From positions 620,001 to 684,000 of the forward strand of contig NZ_CP113431.1 of NCBI RefSeq assembly GCF_030506255.1: a DNA stretch of 64,000 nt, written 5' to 3'. This stretch comes from Nocardioides sp. Arc9.136 (lineage in GTDB: Bacteria > Actinomycetota > Actinomycetes > Propionibacteriales > Nocardioidaceae). A program made the position numbers and the translations under genes. The notes under the pieces were generated by a model. That model worked only from the letters and a program-made list of their open reading frames with translations, ran no database searches and had not been told where the DNA came from. This document shows, one piece after another, positions 7,835 through 16,980 of the stretch (position 1 is its first letter; each line of letters starts with the position of its first letter).

Positions 7835-8848
7835 ATGGCGACGATGCTGGCCGGACGGCTGAACACCAGGACCCACGAGCTCACGATGACCGAGGTGCCG
7901 GTGCCCGAGCCGGGCCACGGCGAGGTGCGGATCAAGGTGGAGGCGGCCGGCGTGTGCCTGTCCGACGTGCACCTGGTCGACGGGACCCTGAACCCGCTGT
8001 TCCTCCCCGGTGACGAGGTGACCCTCGGGCACGAGGTGGCCGGCACCGTCGAGGCGCTCGGGCCGGGTGTCGTCGGCGTCACCGAGGGCCAGCGCGTCCT
8101 GCTGCAGGCCGGGCAGGAGCACCACGACGGCACGGTCCTGACCCGCGGCGTCGACTACGACGGCGGCTGGGCCGAGTACGCCCTGGCCCGCCAGGACACG
8201 GTGGTGCCGATCCCCGACTCGCTCCCGTTCGACCAGGCGTGCATCGTCCCGGACGCCGTCTCGACGCCGTGGGCGGCGGTCACCGCGACCGCCGCCACCG
8301 AGCCCGGCGAGGCCGTCGGCGTGTGGGGCCTCGGCGGCCTCGGCACCCACGGGGTCCAGCTGCTCCGCCTCGTCGGGGCGGCGCCGATCATCGCCGTCGA
8401 CCCGGTGGCCGCGGCACGCGACCGCGCCCTGGAGTTCGGTGCCGACGTCGCGCTCGACCCGACGGCGCCGGACTTCGCCGACGCGGTCCGGGCGGCGACC
8501 GGCGGGCTGGGGCTCTCGGTGGCCTTCGACTTCGCCGGCGCCGCGCCGGTGCGCGAGCAGGCGCTCGCCGCACTGGGGGCCCGCGGCCGGCTGGTGCTCG
8601 TCGGCCTGGCCGGCACGCCGGTGACCATCCCGAACGACACGGTCTTCACCTACTTCCAGCAGCGTGTGCTGGGCTCCTACGGCTCCGAGCCGCAGCACGT
8701 CGTGCGCCTGGTCCACCTCGCGGCGCACGGCCGGCTCGACCTGAGCCGCTCGATCACCGAGGTGCTGCCGCTCGCCGACGCCCCGCGGGCGTTGGAGCGC
8801 CTGCAGCGCAAGGAGGGCAACCCGATCCGGCTGGTGCTCAAGCCCTGA
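7835..8848 (+). CDS. Zinc-dependent alcohol dehydrogenase (MDR superfamily)
   Basis: A protein of 337 residues. The GroES-like catalytic domain has AAGVCLSDVHLVDG (catalytic-zinc Cys) and TLGHEVAGTVEALGPGV (His/Glu). The Rossmann domain has GVWGLGGLGTHGVQLLRL and IIAVDP, the acidic residue favouring NAD(H). The four-cysteine structural zinc lobe is absent: the stretch between residues 95 and 115 has no cysteines. ATG 7835 is chosen for a strong AGGAGG at 7824-7829; the longer frame from 7784 lacks family sequence. The substrate is unknown. A strong hairpin follows the gene. Confidence 0.85.
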   Translation: MATMLAGRLNTRTHELTMTEVPVPEPGHGEVRIKVEAAGVCLSDVHLVDGTLNPLFLPGDEVTLGHEVAGTVEALGPGVVGVTEGQRVLLQAGQEHHDGTVLTRGVDYDGGWAEYALARQDTVVPIPDSLPFDQACIVPDAVSTPWAAVTATAATEPGEAVGVWGLGGLGTHGVQLLRLVGAAPIIAVDPVAAARDRALEFGADVALDPTAPDFADAVRAATGGLGLSVAFDFAGAAPVREQALAALGARGRLVLVGLAGTPVTIPNDTVFTYFQQRVLGSYGSEPQHVVRLVHLAAHGRLDLSRSITEVLPLADAPRALERLQRKEGNPIRLVLKP

Positions 8849-8877
8849 GGAACGGGCCGGTCCGCCCGCCGACGTGA

Positions 8878-8912
8878 CGAGGGCCCCGCACGGCGTACGT
8901 GCGGGGCCCTCG
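8878..8912. terminator. Bidirectional terminator hairpin between ADH and transglycosylase genes
   Basis: A perfect 14-bp stem, CGAGGGCCCCGCAC with GTGCGGGGCCCTCG, encloses a 7-nt loop. It lies between convergent genes and can serve both. Confidence 0.8.
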
Positions 8913-8923
8913 AGCACGGGGGA

Positions 8924-10147
8924 CTAGGAGGTGTAGTCCTTCACGCACTGGTCGAACGGGTCGTCCTTCTTGAACAGGTTGTCGACGTAGCCGTCCAGCG
9001 CGCACTGCACGATGGCCTGGGCGACGCTGAGGACGCCGTCGACGGTGCCGACGCCGGTGGAGGGCAGCGGGGGCAGCGACGGCGTCGGGAGGCCGGGGAC
9101 GCCGAGCCCGCCCTTCGGGCCGTCGCCCTTGCCGCCGTCGTCCTGGCCGGTGTCCCCGCCGGTGCCGGTGCCCGGCTGGGGCTGCGGCGCCGTGGAGGGC
9201 TCGGGGGAGGTCGAGGGGCCGGCGGACGGCGCGATGACCGTCTCGCCGCCACCGCCCTGCGGGCCACCGCCCACCGGGCCGGCGCCCGGCCCGGGGACGA
9301 CCGGCGCGGGGGAGGGAGCGATGACGCCCGCGGCCGCGGTGCCGTTCGGGATCGACATGAAGTCGCCCTCGAGGTAGGCGTCCATGATCGAGAGGACCAG
9401 CGAGACGTAGCTGCTGGAGTGGTTGTAGCGGTAGACCGCGGCGCGGCGGCCGGAGTCGGTGGAGAGGTCGTCGCCACCGGAGCACAGGTAGACGGCGGTC
9501 GCGAGGGCGGCGTCGTCGATGTCCTGGGGGTTGCGCTGGGAGTCGCCGTCGGCGTCGACGCCCACGACCGACCACGTCGAGGGGATGAACTGCATCGGGC
9601 CGACCGCCCGGTCCCAGACGCCGTCGTTGTCGAACTGGCCGGCGTCGGTGTCGCGGATCGACTGGGTGTCGTTCTTGCCGTTCAGCGCGATGCCGTAGAT
9701 GCCCGGGGTGGCCACGCCGTCGTCGTCGAGCGCGTTGCCGCCGTACCGGCCGTGGTCGGACTCCACCCGGCCGATGGCCGCGACCAGCTGCCAGGCGAGG
9801 TTGCAGGACTTGTCGGCGGAGTTGATGACCGTCTCGGCCCGCTGGTAGGCGGCGAGGGCCGCGGAGGGGATCGCGTTCGTCGAGGCCGTGCGGACGACCT
9901 CGGTCTTGTCGCCCTGGACCCCGGGGGCCACCGAGCCGGCCGCACCGGAGGAGACGCTCGCGGGTGCCTCGATGGCCTCGGTCGGGACCGAGGTGCCGTC
10001 GGGCAGGGACTCGGACGCCGGGGTCTCCGCGGACACCGTGACGGGGGCTCCCACGCCCGCCAGGCTCGCGGTCCACGCGGTCGAGAGGACGGCGAGGGGC
10101 ACCAGGGCCGTCGCTCGCTGCCAGCGACCGAAACGCTTCACGGACAT
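8924..10147 (-). CDS. Secreted lytic transglycosylase
   Basis: A protein of 407 residues. A signal peptide ([11 protein letters not shown], hydrophobic [15 protein letters not shown]) leads to a Ser/Ala/Glu-rich spacer, then a membrane-bound-lytic-murein-transglycosylase-like domain (about 100-245) with the catalytic-type glutamate in [14 protein letters not shown], followed by [17 protein letters not shown] and [11 protein letters not shown]. Such domains cleave peptidoglycan glycan strands with anhydro-muramic acid formation. The second half is a Pro/Gly/Ser/Thr low-complexity linker (about 255-355) and a conserved-looking tail with two cysteines ([10 protein letters not shown]...DQCVKDY). 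A candidate MtrA box lies 77-92 bp upstream of its start. Confidence 0.87.
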   Translation of the reverse strand: MSVKRFGRWQRATALVPLAVLSTAWTASLAGVGAPVTVSAETPASESLPDGTSVPTEAIEAPASVSSGAAGSVAPGVQGDKTEVVRTASTNAIPSAALAAYQRAETVINSADKSCNLAWQLVAAIGRVESDHGRYGGNALDDDGVATPGIYGIALNGKNDTQSIRDTDAGQFDNDGVWDRAVGPMQFIPSTWSVVGVDADGDSQRNPQDIDDAALATAVYLCSGGDDLSTDSGRRAAVYRYNHSSSYVSLVLSIMDAYLEGDFMSIPNGTAAAGVIAPSPAPVVPGPGAGPVGGGPQGGGGETVIAPSAGPSTSPEPSTAPQPQPGTGTGGDTGQDDGGKGDGPKGGLGVPGLPTPSLPPLPSTGVGTVDGVLSVAQAIVQCALDGYVDNLFKKDDPFDQCVKDYTS

Positions 10148-10223
10148 AAGGGGTTCTCTCCCGGTAGTAGCCGACCCGACCGCTCTCCCTCGACGGGCGG
10201 GTGTGACGTCCACAACGAAGAGT

Positions 10224-10239
10224 GTCACAGCGGGGTTAC
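10224..10239. promoter_or_regulatory. Candidate MtrA box upstream of the transglycosylase gene
   Basis: GTCAC-N6-GTTAC at 10224-10239 (AGCGGG between the half sites) is the direct-repeat form described for the OmpR-family regulator MtrA, and includes the GTCACAGCG core reported in mycobacteria. A further half site, GTGAC, lies at 10203-10207. MtrA is known to control cell-wall hydrolase genes. The assignment is by motif only. Confidence 0.55.
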
Positions 10240-10379
10240 GCGTGTGTCCGCTTCGTGGACGCCGGGCCGCCCTCGTGCGCGGCCCGAGCGCAGGTTGCCC
10301 AACACGGTGTCGCGTGAAACCGGTCACTCGCGCGAGCCGGGCGTGGCGCACCCGACATGGCGCGTTTCGCCTCCTCGGC

Positions 10380-10391
10380 GACAATGGTCGG
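10380..10391 (+). promoter_or_regulatory. Leaderless-type -10 of hemL
   Basis: GACAAT at 10380-10385 lies 6 nt before GTG 10392. No Shine-Dalgarno is visible. The same GACAATGGT context precedes the antiporter gene at 22266. Confidence 0.5.
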
Positions 10392-11720
10392 GTGCCTCTC
10401 GACACCGCTGCCTCCGCCGACCTGTTCGCGCGTGCCCGTGCGGTGACCCCCGGCGGGGTGAACTCGCCGGTGCGCGCCTTCAACGCGGTGGGCGGCACCC
10501 CCCGGTTCATCCGCTCGGCCGCCGGTGCCTGGCTGACCGACCACGACGGCAACGAGTACGTCGACCTCATCTGCTCCTGGGGGCCGATGCTGCTGGGCCA
10601 CGCCCACCCCGAGGTCCTGGCGGCCGTCCAGGCCGCGGTCGCGCGCGGCACGTCGTACGGCACGCCGACCGAGCCGGAGGTCGAGCTGGCCGAGGAGATC
10701 GTCGCCCGCACGCCGGTCGACCGGGTCCGGTTCGTCTCCTCCGGCACCGAGGCCACCATGTCCGCGATCCGGCTGGCCCGCGGCTTCACCGACCGCGACG
10801 TGGTGGTGAAGTTCGCCGGCTGCTACCACGGCCACGTCGACCCGCTGCTCGCCTCGGCCGGCTCCGGCCTCGCGACGTTCGCGGTGCCCGGCACCCCCGG
10901 TGTGCCGACCTCCTCGACCGAGCTGACGCTGGTCCTGCCCTACAACGACCGGGCCGCGGTCGAGAAGGTCTTCGCCGAGCACGGCGAGCGGATCGCCTGC
11001 CTGGTCACGGAGGCGGCGCCGGGCAACATGGGCGTGGTCCCGCCCGAGCCCGGCTTCAACGAGTTCCTCGCCCGGACCTGCGCCCAGCACGGTGCGCTGT
11101 TCGTCAGCGACGAGGTGATGACCGGCTTCCGGGCCTCGCGCCAGGGCCAGTGGGGCCTGGACGGCGCGCACGAGGGCTGGCGCCCCGACCTGGTCACCTT
11201 CGGCAAGGTGATGGGCGGCGGCTTCCCGGCCGCGGCGTTCGGCGGGCGCGCCGACGTGATGGGCCACCTCGCGCCGGAGGGGCCGGTCTACCAGGCCGGC
11301 ACGCTCTCGGGGAACCCGATCGCCACCACCGCCGGCCTCACCACCCTGCGCCTCGCGACCGAGGAGGTCTACGACCACGTCGGCCGGGCCGCGGACGTCA
11401 TCAAGGGCGCCGCCGGCGAGGCGCTGGCCGCGGCGGGTGTGCCGCACACGGTGCAGTCCACCGGCACGATGTTCTCGGTCTTCCTCACCGAGGGGCCCGT
11501 GCGCGACTTCGAGGACGCCTCGCGCACCTCGGCCGCCGGGTACGCCGCGTTCTTCCACGCCATGCTCGAGCGCCACGTCTACCTCCCGCCCTCGGCGTAC
11601 GAGGCGTGGTTCCTTTCCTCGGCCCACGACGACCGGGCCGTCTCGACGGTCCTCGACGCGCTGCCGCACGCCGCCCGCGCCGCGGCGGCCGCGATGGACA
11701 CCGCCGGGGGCGCACGATGA
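10392..11720 (+). CDS. hemL: Glutamate-1-semialdehyde 2,1-aminomutase
   Basis: A protein of 442 residues, PLP-dependent, that converts the HemA product into 5-aminolevulinate. Diagnostic segments are [13 protein letters not shown] at the N-terminus, [17 protein letters not shown], and the PLP lysine Lys272 in [21 protein letters not shown] 10392 gives the family length; longer in-frame extension to 9888 lies opposite the transglycosylase gene and carries no homologous sequence. The gene is separate from the rex-hem operon and instead heads an operon with a phosphatase and cytochrome c maturation genes, so haem supply and haem use are linked. Its stop overlaps the next ATG. Confidence 0.95.
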   Translation: MPLDTAASADLFARARAVTPGGVNSPVRAFNAVGGTPRFIRSAAGAWLTDHDGNEYVDLICSWGPMLLGHAHPEVLAAVQAAVARGTSYGTPTEPEVELAEEIVARTPVDRVRFVSSGTEATMSAIRLARGFTDRDVVVKFAGCYHGHVDPLLASAGSGLATFAVPGTPGVPTSSTELTLVLPYNDRAAVEKVFAEHGERIACLVTEAAPGNMGVVPPEPGFNEFLARTCAQHGALFVSDEVMTGFRASRQGQWGLDGAHEGWRPDLVTFGKVMGGGFPAAAFGGRADVMGHLAPEGPVYQAGTLSGNPIATTAGLTTLRLATEEVYDHVGRAADVIKGAAGEALAAAGVPHTVQSTGTMFSVFLTEGPVRDFEDASRTSAAGYAAFFHAMLERHVYLPPSAYEAWFLSSAHDDRAVSTVLDALPHAARAAAAAMDTAGGAR

Positions 11721-12403
11721 GCGGCACCCCGGACACCGTCGTCCACCTCCTGCGCCACGGCGAGGTCCACAACCCCCAGGGCTTGCTCTACGGGCGCCGC
11801 GACGGGTTCCACCTCTCCGACCTGGGCCGGCAGATGGCCGAGAAGGTCGCCGGCGCCCTGCAGGACCGCGACATCGTCCACCTGCGCGTCTCCCCGCTGG
11901 AGCGGGTCCGCGAGACCGCGCAGCCGCTCGCGCTGGCCCGCGGGCTGGAGCCGGTCGTCGACGAGCGCGTCATCGAGTCCAGCAACGTCTTCGAGGGCGC
12001 CCAGTTCGGCGGCAGGGGCAACGCGCTCCGGGACCCGCGGAACTGGCGTCACCTGTGGAACCCGGCGCGCCCCTCGTGGGGCGAGCCCTACAAGCAGGTC
12101 GTCGCCCGGATGATGTCGGCCGTGCACGACGCGCGGCTGGCCGCGGAGGGGCACGAGGCGGTCGTCGTCTCCCACCAGCTGCCGATCTGGATCACCCGCC
12201 TGCACGTCGAGCGACGCTCGTTCCTGCACGACCCGCGCAAGCGGCAGTGCACGCTGTGCTCGGTGACCTCGCTCCACTTCGTCGGCGACCGGGTCGCCCA
12301 GGTCTCCTACAGCGAGCCCGCCGGCGACCTCATCCCGGTCCAGGACAAGCAGTCGCCGTTCTCGGCGGGCGGCGCGCCCGAGGAGAAACGGCCCCCCGCA
12401 TGA
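11717..12403 (+). CDS. Histidine phosphatase (phosphoglycerate mutase-like) family protein
   Basis: A protein of 228 residues with the histidine phosphatase signature [10 protein letters not shown] near residue 12, the second catalytic histidine region [10 protein letters not shown], and arginines LSPLER-like ([11 protein letters not shown]). The long insert between them ([19 protein letters not shown]) is characteristic of an actinobacterial group found beside ccsA/resB genes. The substrate is unknown; it is not obviously a glycolytic mutase. Position between hemL and the ResA-like gene, with ATGA overlaps at both ends, implies co-translation with the haem/cytochrome genes. Confidence 0.85.
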   Translation: MSGTPDTVVHLLRHGEVHNPQGLLYGRRDGFHLSDLGRQMAEKVAGALQDRDIVHLRVSPLERVRETAQPLALARGLEPVVDERVIESSNVFEGAQFGGRGNALRDPRNWRHLWNPARPSWGEPYKQVVARMMSAVHDARLAAEGHEAVVVSHQLPIWITRLHVERRSFLHDPRKRQCTLCSVTSLHFVGDRVAQVSYSEPAGDLIPVQDKQSPFSAGGAPEEKRPPA

Positions 12404-13029
12404 CGTCCCACGCACCCCGCGCCCGGCCCCGGGTCCGCCGCACCGTCGCCCTCGCCGCGCTGGTGGGGGTGGCGACCCTCGGCCCGGCGCTGAGCGGGTG
12501 CACCGAGACCGAGGGCACCGGCAACAAGGGGTACGTCACCGGTGACGGCCAGGTGACGGTCCTGGAGCCCGACGAGCGCGACGCGCCGGTCGAGCTGTCC
12601 GGGGAGGACCTCGCGGGCGAGGAGGTGGACCTCGCCGACCTGCGCGGCGAGCCGGTCGTGCTGCCGGTGTGGGGCTCCTGGTGCGTGCCCTGCCGCGCCG
12701 AGGCGCCCGACGTCGTCGCGGCGGCCGAGGAGCTCGAGGACACCGCCAGCTTCGTCGGCGTCAACATCCGCGACAACGAGGGCTCCGCCCGCGGCTTCGA
12801 GCGTGAGTTCGACGTGCCGTACCCCTCGATCGTCGACGACGGCACCGCGCTGGTGTCGTTCCCGGGCACCCTCACGCCCCAGACCGTGCCGGCGTTCGTG
12901 GTGCTCGACGAGGAGGGCCGCGTCGCCGCGAGCATCCTCGGCGAGCTGCCGTCCACCCAGACGCTGGTCGACCTCGTCGACGAGGTGCGCGGCGGCGAGC
13001 AGGACGCAGGCGGGGCCGCCCGTGGCTGA
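12400..13029 (+). CDS. resA: Lipoprotein thioredoxin, ResA/TlpA family
   Basis: A protein of 209 residues. A type II signal peptide ends in the lipobox LSGC (Cys34), so the protein is anchored outside the membrane. The thioredoxin-like domain has VVLPVWGSWCVPCRAEAP with the redox pair Cys95/Cys98, and the cis-Pro loop LTPQTVPAFVVLDEEG. ResA-type proteins keep the CXXCH cysteines of apocytochrome c reduced for haem attachment, receiving electrons from CcdA, encoded next. WCVPC is seen in place of the common WCEPC. It is coupled to its neighbours by overlaps. Confidence 0.9.
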   Translation: MTSHAPRARPRVRRTVALAALVGVATLGPALSGCTETEGTGNKGYVTGDGQVTVLEPDERDAPVELSGEDLAGEEVDLADLRGEPVVLPVWGSWCVPCRAEAPDVVAAAEELEDTASFVGVNIRDNEGSARGFEREFDVPYPSIVDDGTALVSFPGTLTPQTVPAFVVLDEEGRVAASILGELPSTQTLVDLVDEVRGGEQDAGGAARG

Positions 13030-13783
13030 CTGGTTCCGCGACCAGGCCTTGTCCGGGTCGCTGGTCCTCGCCGTGCCCGTCGCCCTCGTGGCGGGCCTGG
13101 TCTCGTTCTTCTCCCCGTGCGTCATCCCGCTGCTGCCCGGCTACCTCTCCTACGCCACCGGGCTGTCCGGCGCGGACCTGGCCAGCGGCGAGGCGGAGAC
13201 GCGCCGCGGCCGGATGCTGCTCGGCTCGGTGCTGTTCGTGCTCGGCTTCGCCGTGGTGTTCGTCGCCCTCGGCGCGCTCACCGGGCAGGTCGGCTACTGG
13301 CTGGTGACCTGGCGCCGCGAGCTCACCGTCGTGCTCGGCCTGCTCACGATCGTCCTGGGGCTGAGCTTCGCCGGGGCGGTCCCGCTGCTCCAGCGCGACT
13401 GGCGGATCCACCGCGTCCCCGCGGTGGGGCTCGCCGCTGCGCCGCTCCTCGGCTTCCTGTTCGGCCTCGGCTGGACCCCCTGCATCGGCCCGACGCTGGC
13501 CGCCATCTCCACCCTGTCGGTGAACGAGGCGACCGCGGGCCGGGGCGCCCTGCTGTCGGGCTTCTACGCCTTCGGCCTCGGCATCCCGTTCATCCTCGCG
13601 GGCCTGGCCTACCGGCGTGCGCTCGGTGCGTTCGCGTGGTTCCGCCGGCACCAGACGCTGGTCGTCAGGATCGGCGGCGGCATGCTCGTCGTCGTCGGCG
13701 TCCTCCTGGTCACCGGCTGGTGGGACCAGGCCGTCACCTGGGTGCAGACCGAGGTCGTCTCCTCCACGAGGACGTCGGTGTGA
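13022..13783 (+). CDS. ccdA: Cytochrome c biogenesis protein CcdA (DsbD transmembrane family)
   Basis: A protein of 253 residues with six predicted membrane segments. The two redox cysteines are in FFSPCVIPLLPGYLSY and LGWTPCIGPTLAAI, the paired signatures of CcdA, which carries reducing equivalents from cytoplasmic thioredoxin to extracytoplasmic ResA-type proteins. GTG 13022 lies inside the end of the resA-like gene (8-nt overlap), and its stop overlaps the resB start, consistent with one assembly module. Confidence 0.93.
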   Translation: MADWFRDQALSGSLVLAVPVALVAGLVSFFSPCVIPLLPGYLSYATGLSGADLASGEAETRRGRMLLGSVLFVLGFAVVFVALGALTGQVGYWLVTWRRELTVVLGLLTIVLGLSFAGAVPLLQRDWRIHRVPAVGLAAAPLLGFLFGLGWTPCIGPTLAAISTLSVNEATAGRGALLSGFYAFGLGIPFILAGLAYRRALGAFAWFRRHQTLVVRIGGGMLVVVGVLLVTGWWDQAVTWVQTEVVSSTRTSV

Positions 13784-15405
13784 GCGACCCCCGCGAGACC
13801 CAGTACGAGACCTCGCCCGCCGGCCGGCGCGCCGGCGAGCTCACCTTCCGCGAGCTGCTCCGCTTCGGCTGGCGCCAGATCACCTCGATGCGCACCGCGC
13901 TGGTGCTGCTCCTGCTGCTGGCGCTCGCCGCCGTGCCCGGCTCGATCGTCCCGCAGGAGGGCGTCGACGCCCTGGCCTCCTCGCGCTGGCAGGAGGACCA
14001 CCCGAGGCTCGCGCCGGTCTACGAGAAGCTCGGGCTCTTCGACGTCTACGGCTCGGTGTGGTTCTCCGCGATCTACCTGCTGCTGATGCTCTCGCTGGTC
14101 GGCTGCATCGTGCCCCGCACGATCGTCTACTGGCGCGCGATGCGCGCCCAGCCGCCCCGCGCCCCCCGGAACCTCTCCCGCCTGCCCGACGCCACGTCGT
14201 ACCGCACCCACGAGAGCGTCGAGGAGGTGCTCGCCCGCGCCCGCACCGTGCTCGGTCGTCGCCACCGGGTGCGCAGGGCCGACGACGGCGCGACCGCCAC
14301 CGAGGGCGCGGTCAGCGCGGAGCGCGGCTTCCTGCGCGAGGCCGGCAACCTGCTCTTCCACCTCTCGGTCGTGGTGGTGCTCGTCGGCTTCGCCGTCGGC
14401 GGCCTGTTCGGCTACAAGGGCGGCGTCATCCTGGTCACCGAGGACGGGTTCGGGAACTCCCTGTCCTCCTACGACGACTTCGTGCCGGGGCGGCTGTTCA
14501 CCCCCGAGCAGCTGGACCCCTTCACCTTCACCGTCGACGACTTCGAGGTGAAGTGGCTGACCGAGGGCCGGGCCGCCGGCCAGGCGCGCGGCTTCGAGGC
14601 CGACGTCCGCTACCGCGAGGAGCCCGGCGCCGAGGAGCAGCGGTACGACCTGCGGGTCAACCACCCGCTCACCATCGGCAGCACCGACATCTTCCTCATC
14701 GGCCACGGCTACGCCCCGGTCGTGACGATCCGCGACGGCGACGGGGAGGTCGCCTACAGCGGCCCCACGATCTTCCTGCCCCAGGACCAGAGCCTCTTCT
14801 CCTTCGGCGTGGTCAAGGCGGCCTCCGCGGAGCCGCAGGAGATCGGCCTGGAGGGCGTGTTCTACCCGACGTTCGGCATGAGCGACGAGGGCGACCCGGT
14901 CAACCTGTTCGGCGACGACGCGAACCCGCTGCTGTCGCTCTCGGTGTACGCCGGCGACCTCGGCATGGACTCCGGCCCGTCCCAGTCGGTCTACGTCCTG
15001 GACAAGTCCGCTGCGGACCAGGTCATGCAGGAGGACGGCAAGCCGCTGCGCCTGGACCTGCGGCTGGGCGAGACCGTCGAGCTGCCCGACGGCCTGGGCT
15101 CGGTCACCTTCGACAGCGTCCAGGACTGGCAGCGCATCCAGATCAGCCAGACGCCTGGCAAGCTCGTCGCCCTCGGCGGCGTGGTCATGGCGCTGGTCGG
15201 CCTGCTGGGCTCGCTGTTCATCCGGCCCCGGCGGGTCTGGGTCCGCGCCCGTCAGGACGGGGACGGCACACTGGTCGAGGTCGCCGCGCTCGACCGCTCG
15301 GGCGGCGGCGACGTCGCCCCGGTCCTCGAGGACCTGGTGACCGCGCTGCGCGGTGACGCACCACGGGGCGACCGGCCCCACGAGACGAAGAGGGATGAGT
15401 CGTGA
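13780..15405 (+). CDS. resB: Cytochrome c biogenesis protein ResB
   Basis: A protein of 541 residues of the ResB/Ccs1 family. Three N-terminal membrane segments (TALVLLLLLALAAVPGSIVPQ; SAIYLLLMLSLVGCIVP; LSVVVVLVGFAVGGLFGYKG) are followed by a large extracytoplasmic domain of about 290 residues and a final membrane helix (LVALGGVVMALVGLLGSLFI). With CcsA/CcsB it forms the System II synthase that delivers haem and attaches it to apocytochrome c. A short charged cytoplasmic tail follows. GTG 13780 overlaps the ccdA stop and TGA overlaps the ccsB start. Confidence 0.93.
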   Translation: MSDPRETQYETSPAGRRAGELTFRELLRFGWRQITSMRTALVLLLLLALAAVPGSIVPQEGVDALASSRWQEDHPRLAPVYEKLGLFDVYGSVWFSAIYLLLMLSLVGCIVPRTIVYWRAMRAQPPRAPRNLSRLPDATSYRTHESVEEVLARARTVLGRRHRVRRADDGATATEGAVSAERGFLREAGNLLFHLSVVVVLVGFAVGGLFGYKGGVILVTEDGFGNSLSSYDDFVPGRLFTPEQLDPFTFTVDDFEVKWLTEGRAAGQARGFEADVRYREEPGAEEQRYDLRVNHPLTIGSTDIFLIGHGYAPVVTIRDGDGEVAYSGPTIFLPQDQSLFSFGVVKAASAEPQEIGLEGVFYPTFGMSDEGDPVNLFGDDANPLLSLSVYAGDLGMDSGPSQSVYVLDKSAADQVMQEDGKPLRLDLRLGETVELPDGLGSVTFDSVQDWQRIQISQTPGKLVALGGVVMALVGLLGSLFIRPRRVWVRARQDGDGTLVEVAALDRSGGGDVAPVLEDLVTALRGDAPRGDRPHETKRDES

Positions 15406-16448
15406 CCGATGCTGCGTGGGAGACCCTGAGCAACCAGGCGGTGGCCGCCTGCGGTGTCGTGTACTTCCTGGCCCTGATCGCCCACCTCGTGGAGTGGTCC
15501 GCGCTGCGCAGGCTGCCGGTCGGCAGCGACGCCGCGGTGGCCGAGGCGCGCGTCCCGGTCGGCGCGGGCGCCTCGCCGGTCGTGCAGGACCTCTCGGCCC
15601 GTGAGCCCGACACCGAGCGGCGCACGGCGCTCTTCGGGCGGCTCGGCCTGCTGCTGACCGTGATCGCCACGGTGGTCCACCTCGTCGCCCTCGTGGGCCG
15701 CGGCATGGCCGCGGACCCCAACCGGGTGCCGTGGGGCAACATGTACGAGTTCACGCTGTCGGGCACGTTCGTCGTCAGCGCGGGCTACCTGCTGACCCAC
15801 CGCCGCTTCGGGCTCGCCTGGATGGCGCCGATCATCGTGGCGTTCGTCCTCGTGCTGCTGATGGTCGACGTGATCTGGCTCTACGACCCGGTCGCGCCGC
15901 TGTCGGAGGCGCTCGAGTCGCCCTGGCTGGTGATCCACGTCGTGTCCGCGGTCATCGCGACCGGCGCGTTCACCCTCGGCGGCATCTGCTCGGTGCTCTA
16001 CCTGCTCAAGGAGCGCCGCCCCGACACCACGACCGGCTACCTGGCGCGCGTGCCGCAGCCGGCCGCGCTGGACCGGATCTCCTACCGGATGCACGCCTTC
16101 GGCTTCCCCGTCTGGACCTTCGCGGTGCTCATCACCGGCCCGATCTGGGCGCACCAGGCCTGGTCGTCCTACTGGAGCTGGGACCCCAAGGAGGTCTGGG
16201 CGTTCATCACCTGGGTCGTGTACGCCGCGTACCTGCACGCCCGGGCGACCGCCGGCTGGAAGGGCCGCAACGCCGCGATGCTGGCGCTGCTCGGCCTGGC
16301 CACGCTGTGGTTCAACTTCATCGGGATCAACTTCTTCTCGACCAACAGCCAGCACTCCTACGCGGCGCCGGCGGTGGTCGAGCCCGCGGCCGTCGGAAGC
16401 GGGCAGCCCGGCTCAGCCCTCGGCGAGCTCCCGCAGCCGCTGGGCTGA
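15402..16448 (+). CDS. ccsB: Cytochrome c biogenesis protein CcsB (CcsA/ResC haem-handling subunit)
   Basis: A protein of 348 residues with about eight membrane segments. The haem-handling WWD-type region is SYWSWDPKEVWAFITW, and WGNMYEF plus flanking histidines (IHVVSA, AHQAW) provide conserved surroundings. It forms the System II haem exporter/ligase with ResB. The last 12 codons overlap the tail of the oppositely oriented tlpA-like gene by 36 bp. This completes the hemL-phosphatase-resA-ccdA-resB-ccsB set needed to mature c-type cytochromes of a bcc complex. Confidence 0.95.
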   Translation: MTDAAWETLSNQAVAACGVVYFLALIAHLVEWSALRRLPVGSDAAVAEARVPVGAGASPVVQDLSAREPDTERRTALFGRLGLLLTVIATVVHLVALVGRGMAADPNRVPWGNMYEFTLSGTFVVSAGYLLTHRRFGLAWMAPIIVAFVLVLLMVDVIWLYDPVAPLSEALESPWLVIHVVSAVIATGAFTLGGICSVLYLLKERRPDTTTGYLARVPQPAALDRISYRMHAFGFPVWTFAVLITGPIWAHQAWSSYWSWDPKEVWAFITWVVYAAYLHARATAGWKGRNAAMLALLGLATLWFNFIGINFFSTNSQHSYAAPAVVEPAAVGSGQPGSALGELPQPLG

Positions 16449-16979
16449 GAGGTCCGTGGCCGACTCGAACTCACCGGGGTGGGAGGCCACGACCTCCCCG
16501 TCGACGATGAGGACGGTGGAGGGCAGCCGGCTGGGGCTGACCGCGGGCGCGTAGCTGAGCATCAGCTCCATGTCCGGGTCGCGCCAGCTGGGGTAGTCCG
16601 CGCCGGTCTCGTCGAGGAACTCCACGGCGTACTTCTCGTAGCGGTCCAGGGAGACGCCGACGACCTCCACGTCGTCGCGGTCGGCCACGTCCGCGAGCAG
16701 CGGCATCTCCGCGCGGCACGGCCCGCAGTAGCTGGCCCAGAAGTTCAGCAGCACCGGCTTGGCGCCGTCCACGGCCTCCCCGCCGGCCGCGCGGATCGGC
16801 TCGCCGCCGGGCAGGTCGACCTCGACGGGCTTCTCGAGCCGGGTCCAGCCCAGGCTGACCGGCCCGTCGTCCTCGCCGCCGTCGGGGGGACCGCTGTCGC
16901 CGGTGCAGGCGCTGGTGGTGAGCAGGGCCGTGAGGAGGAGCGCGCCGAGCCGGGCGCGCGTCGGGGTGGGGCGGCTCAT
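16413..16979 (-). CDS. Second lipoprotein thioredoxin, TlpA/ResA family
   Basis: A protein of 188 residues. A lipobox (LTTSAC, Cys25) follows a typical signal peptide. The thioredoxin-like domain has VLLNFWASYCGPCRAEMP (Cys85/Cys88) and the cis-Pro loop SRLPSTVLIVDG. It is distinct from the lipoprotein thioredoxin at 12400, so two exported thioredoxins flank the cytochrome c maturation genes. It may serve CcsB/ResB, or another oxidase or copper-centre maturation step. Its tail overlaps ccsB tail-to-tail. ATG 16979 is chosen because it begins the signal peptide; further in-frame extension has no such signal. Confidence 0.88.
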   Translation of the reverse strand: MSRPTPTRARLGALLLTALLTTSACTGDSGPPDGGEDDGPVSLGWTRLEKPVEVDLPGGEPIRAAGGEAVDGAKPVLLNFWASYCGPCRAEMPLLADVADRDDVEVVGVSLDRYEKYAVEFLDETGADYPSWRDPDMELMLSYAPAVSPSRLPSTVLIVDGEVVASHPGEFESATDLSAQRLRELAEG

Positions 16980-16980
16980 G

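Noticed and set aside
10148..10391. A c-di-AMP (ydaO-type) riboswitch before the transglycosylase
   Set aside because: These elements occur before such genes, but the conserved core sequences could not be recognised; an MtrA-type box is the better-supported regulatory feature.
9419..12403. Long open frame of 994 codons on the plus strand
   Set aside because: It runs antisense through the transglycosylase gene and out of frame through the first part of hemL; only its end (from 11717) is a real gene, the histidine phosphatase. Long false frames are normal in DNA with this GC bias.
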